Of a DNA stretch of 13,800 nt, positions 1 through 5,891 are shown in pieces. How positions within the stretch are numbered: the first letter of the stretch is position 1; every line of letters starts with the position of its first letter. Under the pieces are notes generated by a model, which saw only the letters and a program-made list of their open reading frames with translations, was not told where the DNA came from and did not search any database. A program made the position numbers and the translations under genes. The DNA is from Bacteroidales bacterium (GTDB lineage Bacteria; Bacteroidota; Bacteroidia; Bacteroidales; ML635J-15): assembly GCA_028701945.1 (NCBI GenBank), contig JAQVPT010000061.1, forward strand, positions 1 through 13,800, given 5' to 3'.

Positions 1-1148
1 CTAACTAAATAGGTTTTATCAAACGATTGAATGTTTAATCCTTTGTTATTGTATAATCCGAAAATAAAATCAGTATTTTTAATTATCATCATCCACTTTG
101 CTTTGCAATTACTTATTAAATAATTTGCTAAACGTTCTTGATCTTTTCTTGTAAATTCGTTTTTTGCATAGGTGCTAAATTCACTGTCATAAGGCGGGTC
201 AAGAAATACAAAATCATTTTTTGTAGGTTTATGTAATTTAAAAAACTGCTCAAAATCTTCATTCTCAATTATTGTATTATCAAGTAAGGATTTTAATTCT
301 TTGGTTTCTAAATAGTCAATTTTTTTTCTGTAATTTTTTTTATTGTACGCAATTCCACCATAAGGAACATTAAAATCTCCACTTGAATTGTATCTGAACA
401 TTCCACTATATGCGAAGTTTCTAATAAATAAAAAAATTGCAGCTTTAAAAGCGTTTTGAATGTTATACTTTTCTGTGTTGTTGTAAATATGGCGAAAGTG
501 CATATAAAATGCACTTTTAAAAGCGGTTTCAATATTGTCTAAAATATCCGAATCTGGAAGTTTAGATTTTAACAATTCTAATTCTTTCATTCGCTTAATT
601 TTGCGAACCAAGTTTACTTTTATTTCCTTTATGAAATTTTCAATATTGAAGTTGAAAATTGTTGAAAACATTCCATTAAATTGCTCTGCATTTTTAAGAA
701 TAAACTCAAAAAGTATATCTTTTAATTTTGTTTCTGTAATTTTATTTTCGGAAAAATCTTTGTAAGTTTTTATAAAAAAAATTGTATTTTGTTCAGTTAC
801 AAAACTTTATAAATCCCAATTATGAATAATTTCTTTCGTTGCCTGAAAAAAAACTTTTCTGTCTGCATTTGTCAAACTTCTATAAAGTAAAATTAGTTCA
901 TCGGATTTGTCATTTATGAAATATTTGTCTGCTTGGATAGCGGTATAAACTGCACCACCACCAACAAAAGGTTCGTAGTAATCTGCAAATTTTTCTTGTG
1001 GTAAATTGGGTAGAATGTATTTTAGTTCTTGTTCTTTACCACCTGCCCATTTCAAAATTGGTGATAGTTTTCTTGTATCTACATAGTTAGTCAGACCAAG
1101 TCCTATTTGGTTATATGTTTCTACTGGTTCTGATACAATTTTTTCCAT
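1..1148 (-). pseudogene. D12-class DNA adenine N6-methyltransferase, interrupted by an in-frame stop; 3' end beyond the window
   Basis: The family transfers a methyl group from S-adenosylmethionine to adenine N6 in a specific DNA site, usually as part of a type II restriction-modification system. Seen: the N-terminal SAM-binding segment LKWAGGK (residues 32-38) and motif I EPFVGGGAV (59-67). The reading frame ends at TAA (807-809) after 113 residues. Reading on in exactly the same frame gives about 268 codons with no further stop to the window edge, including the catalytic motif LDPPYD (codons near 186-203). A one-base change (TTA to TAA) would therefore explain the break; no frameshift is needed. 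ATG 1146-1148 starts the protein at the usual distance from the first motif. The gene is recently inactivated, or the stop is a sequencing error, or the protein is made by readthrough. Target specificity cannot be told. The family call is secure; the pseudogene status depends on one base. Confidence 0.85.
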
Positions 1149-1152
1149 TCTG

Positions 1153-1160
1153 CAAATTTA
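1153..1160 (-). promoter_or_regulatory. Possible -7 element for the methyltransferase gene
   Basis: On the minus strand this reads TAAATTTG, matching the Bacteroidota -7 consensus TAnnTTTG. It ends only four bases before the ATG, so transcription would start at or near the start codon (leaderless), and no TTTG is found about 19 bases upstream. A weak candidate that rests on the -7 match alone. Confidence 0.3.
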
Positions 1161-1226
1161 CAAATTTTATTATGTTCTGTGTTCCTTTATGTCAAAATGT
1201 TGTATTCAGCACAGTCACTCGTAGCA

Positions 1227-1635
1227 TTACCGCCAAATGTCACATATATTTACTAAATTCATACAACAATTCCCAAAATTAACATAAAACATGAATAATC
1301 CACACATATTTTTAATCTTTTTTCACATTCCAACACATGCAAATTACAGCAACCCGTTTTTATATTACTTGTAAAAATAGCAATTACAAATTAATACTCA
1401 AAGAAAAACAAATAATTTCAGAAGATTTTAAATATGTTGAAAACAATATATAAACTATTGCTATACAAGGAAAAGATGGCAATTAACTTGGATAAAAAAT
1501 ATTAATCAGAGTATTGGAAAAGATGTTATTCTGAATTAGGGGATAATGGTTGGCACAATAATTAATTCATTTTCAATATTTTCTGCCTAAAATCATAAAT
1601 CCATTCAAATGCTCCGTCAGTTTTTTTCCATATTG
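1227..1635. repeat. Direct repeat, copy A (about 409 bp, imperfect)
   Basis: This segment matches 4697-5103 in the same orientation, with scattered substitutions and small indels (roughly 85% identical by eye). The best-kept stretches are about 47 bp (near 1469-1515) and about 35 bp (near 1559-1593). It covers nearly all of the gene-free gap between the TPR gene and the methyltransferase, and also the last 25 codons of the TPR gene. Neither copy has a conserved open reading frame outside the TPR tail: the 38-codon frame opening near 1337 in copy A is not kept in copy B. The repeat therefore looks like duplicated flanking DNA and not a gene. With copy B it brackets the operon. Confidence 0.85.
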
Positions 1636-2449
1636 ACCAAGCACCATTTACATATGAAATTGCCTCATCTTCATCACCTCTTCCAATATATCTTGGTTGT
1701 TCTTTTGGCATTTCTCTATTTCCTAACATATAGTCAATCACAAACTCATTACTTTTGTATGCATGTAATAATATTTTCTCACTTTTTGCTGTTTTTCCTA
1801 ATTTTTTGAAGCTATACAGAGCATTATTGTAATTCCATACAGCACAATCTTCATCTTCATTTTCCTTTATAAATCTTTCAAATTTGGTCAAGTCCTTTTT
1901 GTCAAGCAATAAGGTTGACAGTAGATATCTAATCCCTTGATTGTCATTGGGATTTAATTCTAACATCTCTTCATAGATTTCAATTGCCTTATCAACTTCG
2001 TTTTTAGCATAAAAACAGTCAGCCAGTCCAGCTTTTGCACGCATATAAGGTCGAGTTTCTATCATGCCCCAGAAATAGCCTTTTTCTTCTTTGAAAAATT
2101 TCTTACCAAGTGTTTTTTCGCCTGCTTTTATTGCTTTTTCATATTGTTCTATCGCTTTATCAATATTTTTTTCAATGCTCGCCAAATAATTATAAGCATC
2201 TGCATTATTTGGGTCTAATTCTAGAGCCTGCTTTACTAATTTCGTTCCTTTAGATACAGGTTCTTCATAAGCATCAAAAACTAAATCTTGCGAGCGATCT
2301 TTTTTGTCAATACTTTCAGGCAAATCATCAAGACTTTGTCCCTTAAATTTTTCTAAAAACGCACTAATCTCGTCAGTCGTTTCAAATCCTTGTTTTTTAA
2401 TTAGTTCCATTAGTTTTGCAAGGTCTTTCTCTGTATTCATTTTACTCAT
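1562..2449 (-). CDS. TPR-repeat protein with an ST7-like core, last gene of the island operon
   Basis: A soluble 295-residue protein with no signal peptide or membrane segment, probably a cytoplasmic scaffold or binding protein; the partner is unknown. Seen: an acidic, helical N-terminus (1-60), then TPR-type helix pairs at about 68-107 (ALELDPNNADAYNYLAS) and 137-180 (IEIYEEMLELNPNDNQGIRYLL). These flank a conserved block FWGMIETRPYMRAKAGLA (126-142). The C-terminal part has YIGRGDEDEAISYV (254-267) and GAFEWI (279-284). From memory, this arrangement is found in bacterial TPR proteins that resemble the eukaryotic ST7 family and often sit in accessory regions; their function is not established. 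The ATG at 2449 lies 4 nt after the stop of the truncated rhuM, so it is probably translated from the operon mRNA. An alternative in-frame ATG is three codons further in. The 3' end is duplicated at 5031-5102. Confidence 0.85.
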   Translation of the reverse strand: MSKMNTEKDLAKLMELIKKQGFETTDEISAFLEKFKGQSLDDLPESIDKKDRSQDLVFDAYEEPVSKGTKLVKQALELDPNNADAYNYLASIEKNIDKAIEQYEKAIKAGEKTLGKKFFKEEKGYFWGMIETRPYMRAKAGLADCFYAKNEVDKAIEIYEEMLELNPNDNQGIRYLLSTLLLDKKDLTKFERFIKENEDEDCAVWNYNNALYSFKKLGKTAKSEKILLHAYKSNEFVIDYMLGNREMPKEQPRYIGRGDEDEAISYVNGAWSIWKKTDGAFEWIYDFRQKILKMN

Positions 2450-2453
2450 AGTT

Positions 2454-2813
2454 TTAAATTATTTTAGTAACAGTTGCTGCTATATTCAGTAAGATATTTC
2501 GCCCCCCCATTTTACTCAGACATTCGGTAACGGGTTTTTCAACGCATTTTATTTCTGTCAGATGTCCCATATTATTTGTTACTCTTTTCCCCTCTAAACG
2601 AACCTGTCGGGATTTCCGACAAGTTGAACTTTGTTCCAACTCTTTTTCTTCATATACATTTGAAATGTGTTTTGCAATTGTACTTCTACCCTTTGCAAAA
2701 AGCTGAGCCATTTGTTCCTGAGAAAGCCAAACCGTTTCGTCGTGCAAATGTACATCTAATTTTATTATGCCCTCTGAGCTTTGATATAATATTATTTGCT
2801 GCTTTTCTCCCAT
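2454..2813 (-). pseudogene. Truncated RhuM-family protein (N-terminal domain only)
   Basis: The first 70-80 residues resemble the N-terminus of RhuM-family proteins: ILYQSSEGIIKLDVHLHD (8-25), then a helix-turn-helix-like stretch ETVWLSQEQMAQLFAKGRS (26-44) and TIAKHISNVYEE. The family motif CRKSRQV follows at about 65-71. After about residue 80 (near position 2573) the likeness stops and the frame runs through about 39 unrelated codons, including a run of seven G on the coding strand (2502-2508). The neighbouring full-length paralogue has 348 residues; here only 119 are coded. The ATG lies 1 nt after the stop of that paralogue. A short DNA-binding-like product could still be made, but loss of function by deletion is the simpler reading. 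The two paralogues differ at many positions, so this is not a very recent tandem copy. Confidence 0.75.
2603..2626. repeat. Imperfect palindrome inside truncated rhuM
   Basis: Twelve-base arms around a single central base; the core is TGTCGGGATTTCCGACA (2605-2621). Two arm positions differ, and one of them would still form a G-U pair in the RNA. It codes for the TCRKSRQV stretch. A perfect version lies at the same point of the neighbouring rhuM (3623-3651). Confidence 0.7.
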
Positions 2814-2814
2814 A

Positions 2815-3861
2815 TTATTGCTCGTCTTTATTATTTTTCAATATTTTTTTCATTTCTTTGTCGAAGTCTGATTCATAAAGTTCGTCCTGAATTACCCTGA
2901 ATTTATCATACTCACTTTCTGCTTTTAATTTGGCCTCAAGCATCGAAATTTTTCCTTTATTCTCTAACAAAGGATAATCGGCAAGTTCTAAAAACTGAAC
3001 CAAAAACTTATCCCAATCCTTCATATTCATAACTTTGCGGTTCATAGCTCTGTTCTCTGCCAAATCGAGATAAGAGGTAACAATCCGTTCAAGCAATTTA
3101 AGATGCTCTTCGTTTAAGTAATTTTTAGCAATGCTTACATCGTTTTTTAAAATTTTACCATCGGGAGCCTGCTTCCATGTTTTTAACCCCATATATATTT
3201 TAGTGGCATCGGCTTCGGTATAAATTATTTCTGCCGCTGTTTTTCCGACAATAGCCCAGTGTAATTTATTTTGAACAGTAGCAAAAAACTGTTTGGTAAT
3301 TTCAGCTTGGCTGTCATAATCAGCAGAAAGGGAGTATATGTCGGTTATTTTTTGATAAAGTCGGCGTTCGCTCAAACGTATTTCGCGAATCCGTTCCAGC
3401 ATTTCATCGAAATAGTCGATACCAAAATGCCTTATTTGCTTAAGCCGCTCGTCGTCCATGGCAAAACCTTTAATAATATACTCGTGCAATATTTCGGTTG
3501 CCCATTTTCTGAACTCAAGTGCGCGGTGCGAGTTTACCCGATAGCCTACTGCCGTAACTGCTCTAAGGTTATAATATTTCACCTCCTTTTCTTGCGTTTT
3601 TCCTTCAATAGCACCGTGTTGAGTGGTTTGTCGGAAATTCCGACAAACCACATTTTCGTCCAGTTCGCCATCAGTAAAAATCTTTTTAAGGTGTTCGGTA
3701 ATAGTAGAACGCCCTTTTTCAAATAAGTTAGCTATTAACTGTTGAGTAAGCCAAAGCGTACTGTTCTGAAAGTACACATCAATATTTACTTTGCCGTCTT
3801 TGGTCTGAAAAAGAACAAAGTTCTCAAACTTTTGGAGTTCTTGGTTCTTGTTTTTTTTCAT
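2815..3861 (-). CDS. rhuM: RhuM family protein (full length)
   Basis: RhuM-family proteins were named from a Salmonella pathogenicity-island gene and are widespread near type I restriction-modification genes; their biochemical role is not settled. Seen in 348 residues: the N-terminal domain with FENFVLFQTKDGKVNIDVYF (12-31) and the HTH-like WLTQQLIANLFEKGRSTI (37-54); the motif CRNFRQTT (73-80); and the conserved core YYNLRAVTAVGYRVNSHRALEFRKWA (96-121). A long helical C-terminal part follows (about 135-348), with SAEIIYTEADATKIYMGLKTW-like residues at 207-229. The length is normal for the family and there is no signal peptide. It lies between the hsdM remnant (1-nt gap upstream) and the truncated rhuM (1-nt gap downstream). 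Both junctions share the same 15 bases. Translation probably depends on reinitiation at TAA-T-ATG. This is the only island gene besides the TPR gene that looks intact. Confidence 0.88.
   Translation of the reverse strand: MKKNKNQELQKFENFVLFQTKDGKVNIDVYFQNSTLWLTQQLIANLFEKGRSTITEHLKKIFTDGELDENVVCRNFRQTTQHGAIEGKTQEKEVKYYNLRAVTAVGYRVNSHRALEFRKWATEILHEYIIKGFAMDDERLKQIRHFGIDYFDEMLERIREIRLSERRLYQKITDIYSLSADYDSQAEITKQFFATVQNKLHWAIVGKTAAEIIYTEADATKIYMGLKTWKQAPDGKILKNDVSIAKNYLNEEHLKLLERIVTSYLDLAENRAMNRKVMNMKDWDKFLVQFLELADYPLLENKGKISMLEAKLKAESEYDKFRVIQDELYESDFDKEMKKILKNNKDEQ
3623..3651. repeat. Perfect 29-bp palindrome inside rhuM
   Basis: Two perfect 14-base arms (GTGGTTTGTCGGAA and its complement) surround one central base. 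The palindrome codes for residues 71-80 (VVCRNFRQTT), just after the HTH-like domain, so in mRNA it could form a stem of about 12 pairs. A degenerate copy occurs at the homologous codons of the truncated rhuM. It could be an intragenic palindromic repeat or simply the result of the codons used for CRxFRQ. Confidence 0.85.
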
Positions 3862-3862
3862 A

Positions 3863-4420
3863 TTATTGCTCGTTTATAATTTTATTTATGGCTTCAATAT
3901 CTACCCTTGCCTTTTTTATAAAATCGGTAGGCAGGCGTACTTTAACTGTAAGCAGGTTTTGCAATAAGGATTTTTCTAGGCGTTGAAGGGTTTGGATTTT
4001 GGTTTGTTTTAATAAATTTTCTTCGTCAAATGAATTAAGTTGCGAAATAATTTCTTCTTCGGTTTCAAAAGTGTCCACATAGCGAGGAATATTTAGGTTA
4101 AACGCGTTTCCTTCCAATTCTTCCATATCAGCAACGGCAAAATAGCGTTTTCGCAATTCAGTGTCTTGCAACAATGTAATAAGTTCTTGCTCTACATCGT
4201 CAATGGCTTGGCGTTCCTTTTCGGCTTGTTCGTGTGCAGTATTTATTTTACTTTTTTTCTCGCTTGGCTTTCTGCCATTTTCAGGTTCCCACTCGTAATT
4301 GTCTGAAAGTCTTTTGAAAAATAGTAGTGAAAGTATATACGCTTTGTAATCCTCTACTTTGCCTCTAAGGATTTCAGCCACTCCAAAAAGTGTACTTTCT
4401 AATGCTTGTTTTGTTATCAT
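3863..4420 (-). pseudogene. hsdM: Type I restriction-modification HsdM remnant lacking the catalytic core
   Basis: HsdM is the roughly 500-residue methyltransferase subunit of type I RM enzymes. Seen here in 185 residues: the typical HsdM N-terminus LESTLFGVAEILRGKVEDYK...LLFFKRLSDNYEWE (8-45), then after a charged linker the typical HsdM C-terminal segment RYFAVADMEELEGNAFNLNIPRYVDTFETEEEI (92-124). The whole SAM-binding and NPPF/Y catalytic region between them is missing, so it cannot methylate. The tail LQRLEKSLLQNLLTVKVRLP (145-164) resembles the coiled-coil end of an HsdS specificity subunit, so a second fusion is possible (inference). An upstream ATG at 4480 would add 20 residues, but the promoter at 4451-4481 lies inside that extension, and ATG 4420 gives the family's normal N-terminus. 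A weak AGGAA precedes it. The frame is open and may be expressed as a chimeric fragment. Confidence 0.8.
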
Positions 4421-4450
4421 GTAATTTCCTAATTCCTTTTCAATAATCTT

Positions 4451-4481
4451 CAAATTTACTCTTATTTCGTATGCTAGCAAA
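4451..4481 (-). promoter_or_regulatory. Promoter of the hsdM-rhuM-rhuM-TPR operon
   Basis: On the minus strand: TTTG (4478-4481), a spacer of 19 bases, then TAAATTTG (4451-4458). This is a full match to the Bacteroidota primary sigma-factor pattern (-33 TTTG, -7 TAnnTTTG). Transcription would start near 4445, about 25 bases before ATG 4420, which supports that start over the one at 4480. Confidence 0.7.
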
Positions 4482-4696
4482 AAAAATATTCTTTTGTTTA
4501 TTTAGGTCGGCTTTTTGTGTGTTGTTAAAATTGAAATGTGCAATTTGTGGGTAGGACTTCCTTTTTCTTTTTTTGCAAGGAGAATAAAAAGTATAAATTA
4601 CTCCATGTTTGCACCTACCTATCAAAGAGCTAAAAATCAAATTTTAATATTCTTTCAATCCGCTTCTAATCAACCTGTCGTGGTCTCTTTTTACAC
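4482..4696. other. Gene-free stretch upstream of the island operon
   Basis: No convincing coding sequence. A 66-codon minus-strand frame (4440-4640) runs across the operon promoter and has a random-looking, very basic translation. Within the stretch, about 4653-4688 reads on the minus strand like a single CRISPR-type direct repeat (ends in GCGGATTGAAAG), but no second copy is present. Copy B of the direct repeat follows directly. Confidence 0.5.
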
Positions 4697-5103
4697 TTAC
4701 CCCCAACTGTTACATATGTTTGCTAAATTCACACAACATTGCCCAAAATTAACATAAAATATGAATAATTCATAAACACCTTTAATTTTTTCTCACATTC
4801 CAACACATGCAAATTACAGCAAACACCTTTATAATGCATATAAAAGTAGCAGATGCAAATTTATATTCAAAGAAAAACAAATAATTTTAAGATATTTTAA
4901 ATATGTTGAAAACAACATGTAAACTATTGCTATACTAGGAAAAGATGGCAATTAACTTGGATAAAAAATATTAATCAGAGTATTACAAAAGATGTTTTAT
5001 TTAATGAGGGGGTAACGATTGGCACAGTAATTAATTCATTTTCAATATTTTCTGCCTAAAATAATAAATCCAGTCAAATGCTCCGTCTGTTTTTTCCATA
5101 TTG
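4697..5103. repeat. Direct repeat, copy B (about 407 bp, imperfect)
   Basis: Second copy of 1227-1635, same orientation. It ends at 5103, just inside the duplicated TPR gene tail, after which the sequence is unlike the TPR gene. Several indels make the two copies differ in frame, so neither encodes a shared protein outside the tail. With copy A it encloses about 3.06 kb that contain the complete island operon. Confidence 0.85.
5031..5102 (-). pseudogene. Remnant of the 3' end of a TPR gene
   Basis: The minus strand codes for KTDGAFDWIYYFRQKILKMN and a stop, against KTDGAFEWIYDFRQKILKMN in the full TPR gene. Upstream of it one A is missing from a poly-A run relative to the intact gene, and the likeness ends at 5103. 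No start codon or 5' part remains. It shows that the duplication breakpoint lies inside a TPR gene. Confidence 0.8.
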
Positions 5104-5216
5104 CCGAATACCTGTATTGTTGTTGGAATATCTTTGATGCGGTATTGAGCTATGGAACGGTAAAACAATTGAATCCGCTAGGTAGCATCCTCTATATACA
5201 GATTACAGTTTACCTT
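5104..5216. other. Unassigned junction sequence between island and housekeeping genes
   Basis: Lies between the truncated TPR tail and the rsmI stop codon. The minus-strand frame upstream of the TPR tail stays open for about 27 codons (starting RIQLFYRSIAQYRIKDI) back to a TAG, with no start codon. It could be the end of another disrupted gene, but I do not recognise it. No terminator hairpin is evident for rsmI. Confidence 0.4.
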
Positions 5217-5891
5217 TTAAGCGTTTTTCCCACCCACCACAATAACAATCTCACCTTTTACAGTTTTTGCACTAAAATGAGCATGGAGTTCTTTTAGTGT
5301 TCCTCGCACGTTTTCCTCGAACATTTTTGAGATTTCTCTTGAAACAGAGGCTTTTCTATCTTCACCAAAATACTCGATAAACAATTCGATGGTCTTCAAT
5401 AATCTGTATGGTGATTCATAAAATATCATTGTTCGCTCTTCTTCAACTAAAGCTTGAATTTTTTTATTTCGTCCTTTTTTAGGCGGTAAAAACCCCTCAA
5501 AACAAAATCTATCGGAAGGCAATCCAGATACTGCGAGAGCTGGGACAAATGCAGTTGCTCCAGGCAAACATTCAATCTCCACTCCCATCTCGATACAAGT
5601 TTTTACCAATAAAAACCCAGGGTCGGATATTGACGGTGTTCCTGCATCAGATATTAACGCATAAGATTCTCCAGCTTTAATTTTATCTGCAATATGTTCG
5701 ACAGATTTATGCTCGTTAAATTTATGATGGCTATACATTTTGGTTTCTATTTCAAAATGCTTAAGCAAAAAACCTGAAGTTCGTGTGTCTTCAGCAAGAA
5801 TATGGTCCACTTCTTTTAAAATTCTAATAGCTCTCAAAGTCATATCTTCGAGATTACCAATTGGTGTCGGAACAAGATAAAGTTTACTCAT
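5217..5891 (-). CDS. rsmI: 16S rRNA (cytidine-1402 2'-O)-methyltransferase RsmI
   Basis: RsmI methylates the 2'-O of C1402 in the decoding centre of 16S rRNA, using SAM, and fine-tunes start-codon choice and decoding fidelity. It belongs to the tetrapyrrole-methylase fold. Seen in 224 residues: LYLVPTPIGNLEDMTLRA (4-21), LAEDTR (32-37), the family signature SDAGTPSISDPG (81-92), LPGATAFVPALAVSGLPSD (109-127), and FYESPYRL (158-165). Length is normal for the family. Its ATG overlaps the TGA-type end of the upstream peptidase by 4 bases (5888-5891), so it is translationally coupled to that gene. It is the last gene of a three-gene operon and lies back to back with tdk two genes away. No oddity. 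Confidence 0.96.
   Translation of the reverse strand: MSKLYLVPTPIGNLEDMTLRAIRILKEVDHILAEDTRTSGFLLKHFEIETKMYSHHKFNEHKSVEHIADKIKAGESYALISDAGTPSISDPGFLLVKTCIEMGVEIECLPGATAFVPALAVSGLPSDRFCFEGFLPPKKGRNKKIQALVEEERTMIFYESPYRLLKTIELFIEYFGEDRKASVSREISKMFEENVRGTLKELHAHFSAKTVKGEIVIVVGGKNA

Noticed and set aside
308..532. 74-codon minus-strand open frame
   Set aside because: It starts from TTG and lies one frame off the methyltransferase frame, which is open through the same region and carries family motifs.
535..765. 76-codon plus-strand open frame
   Set aside because: Antisense to the continuing methyltransferase frame; the translation shows no recognisable features.
1337..1453. Small plus-strand frame (38 codons) in repeat copy A, considered as the N-terminus of an integrase
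   Set aside because: The frame is not kept in copy B and the sequence does not match the usual Bacteroidota tyrosine recombinase start.
3271..3726. 151-codon plus-strand open frame
   Set aside because: Lies antisense within rhuM, whose own frame has clear family motifs.
4421..4480. Longer HsdM start at 4480
   Set aside because: The extra 20 residues would span the promoter and are not part of the usual HsdM N-terminus.
4653..4688. CRISPR array
   Set aside because: Only one repeat-like copy, no regular spacers and no cas genes in the window.
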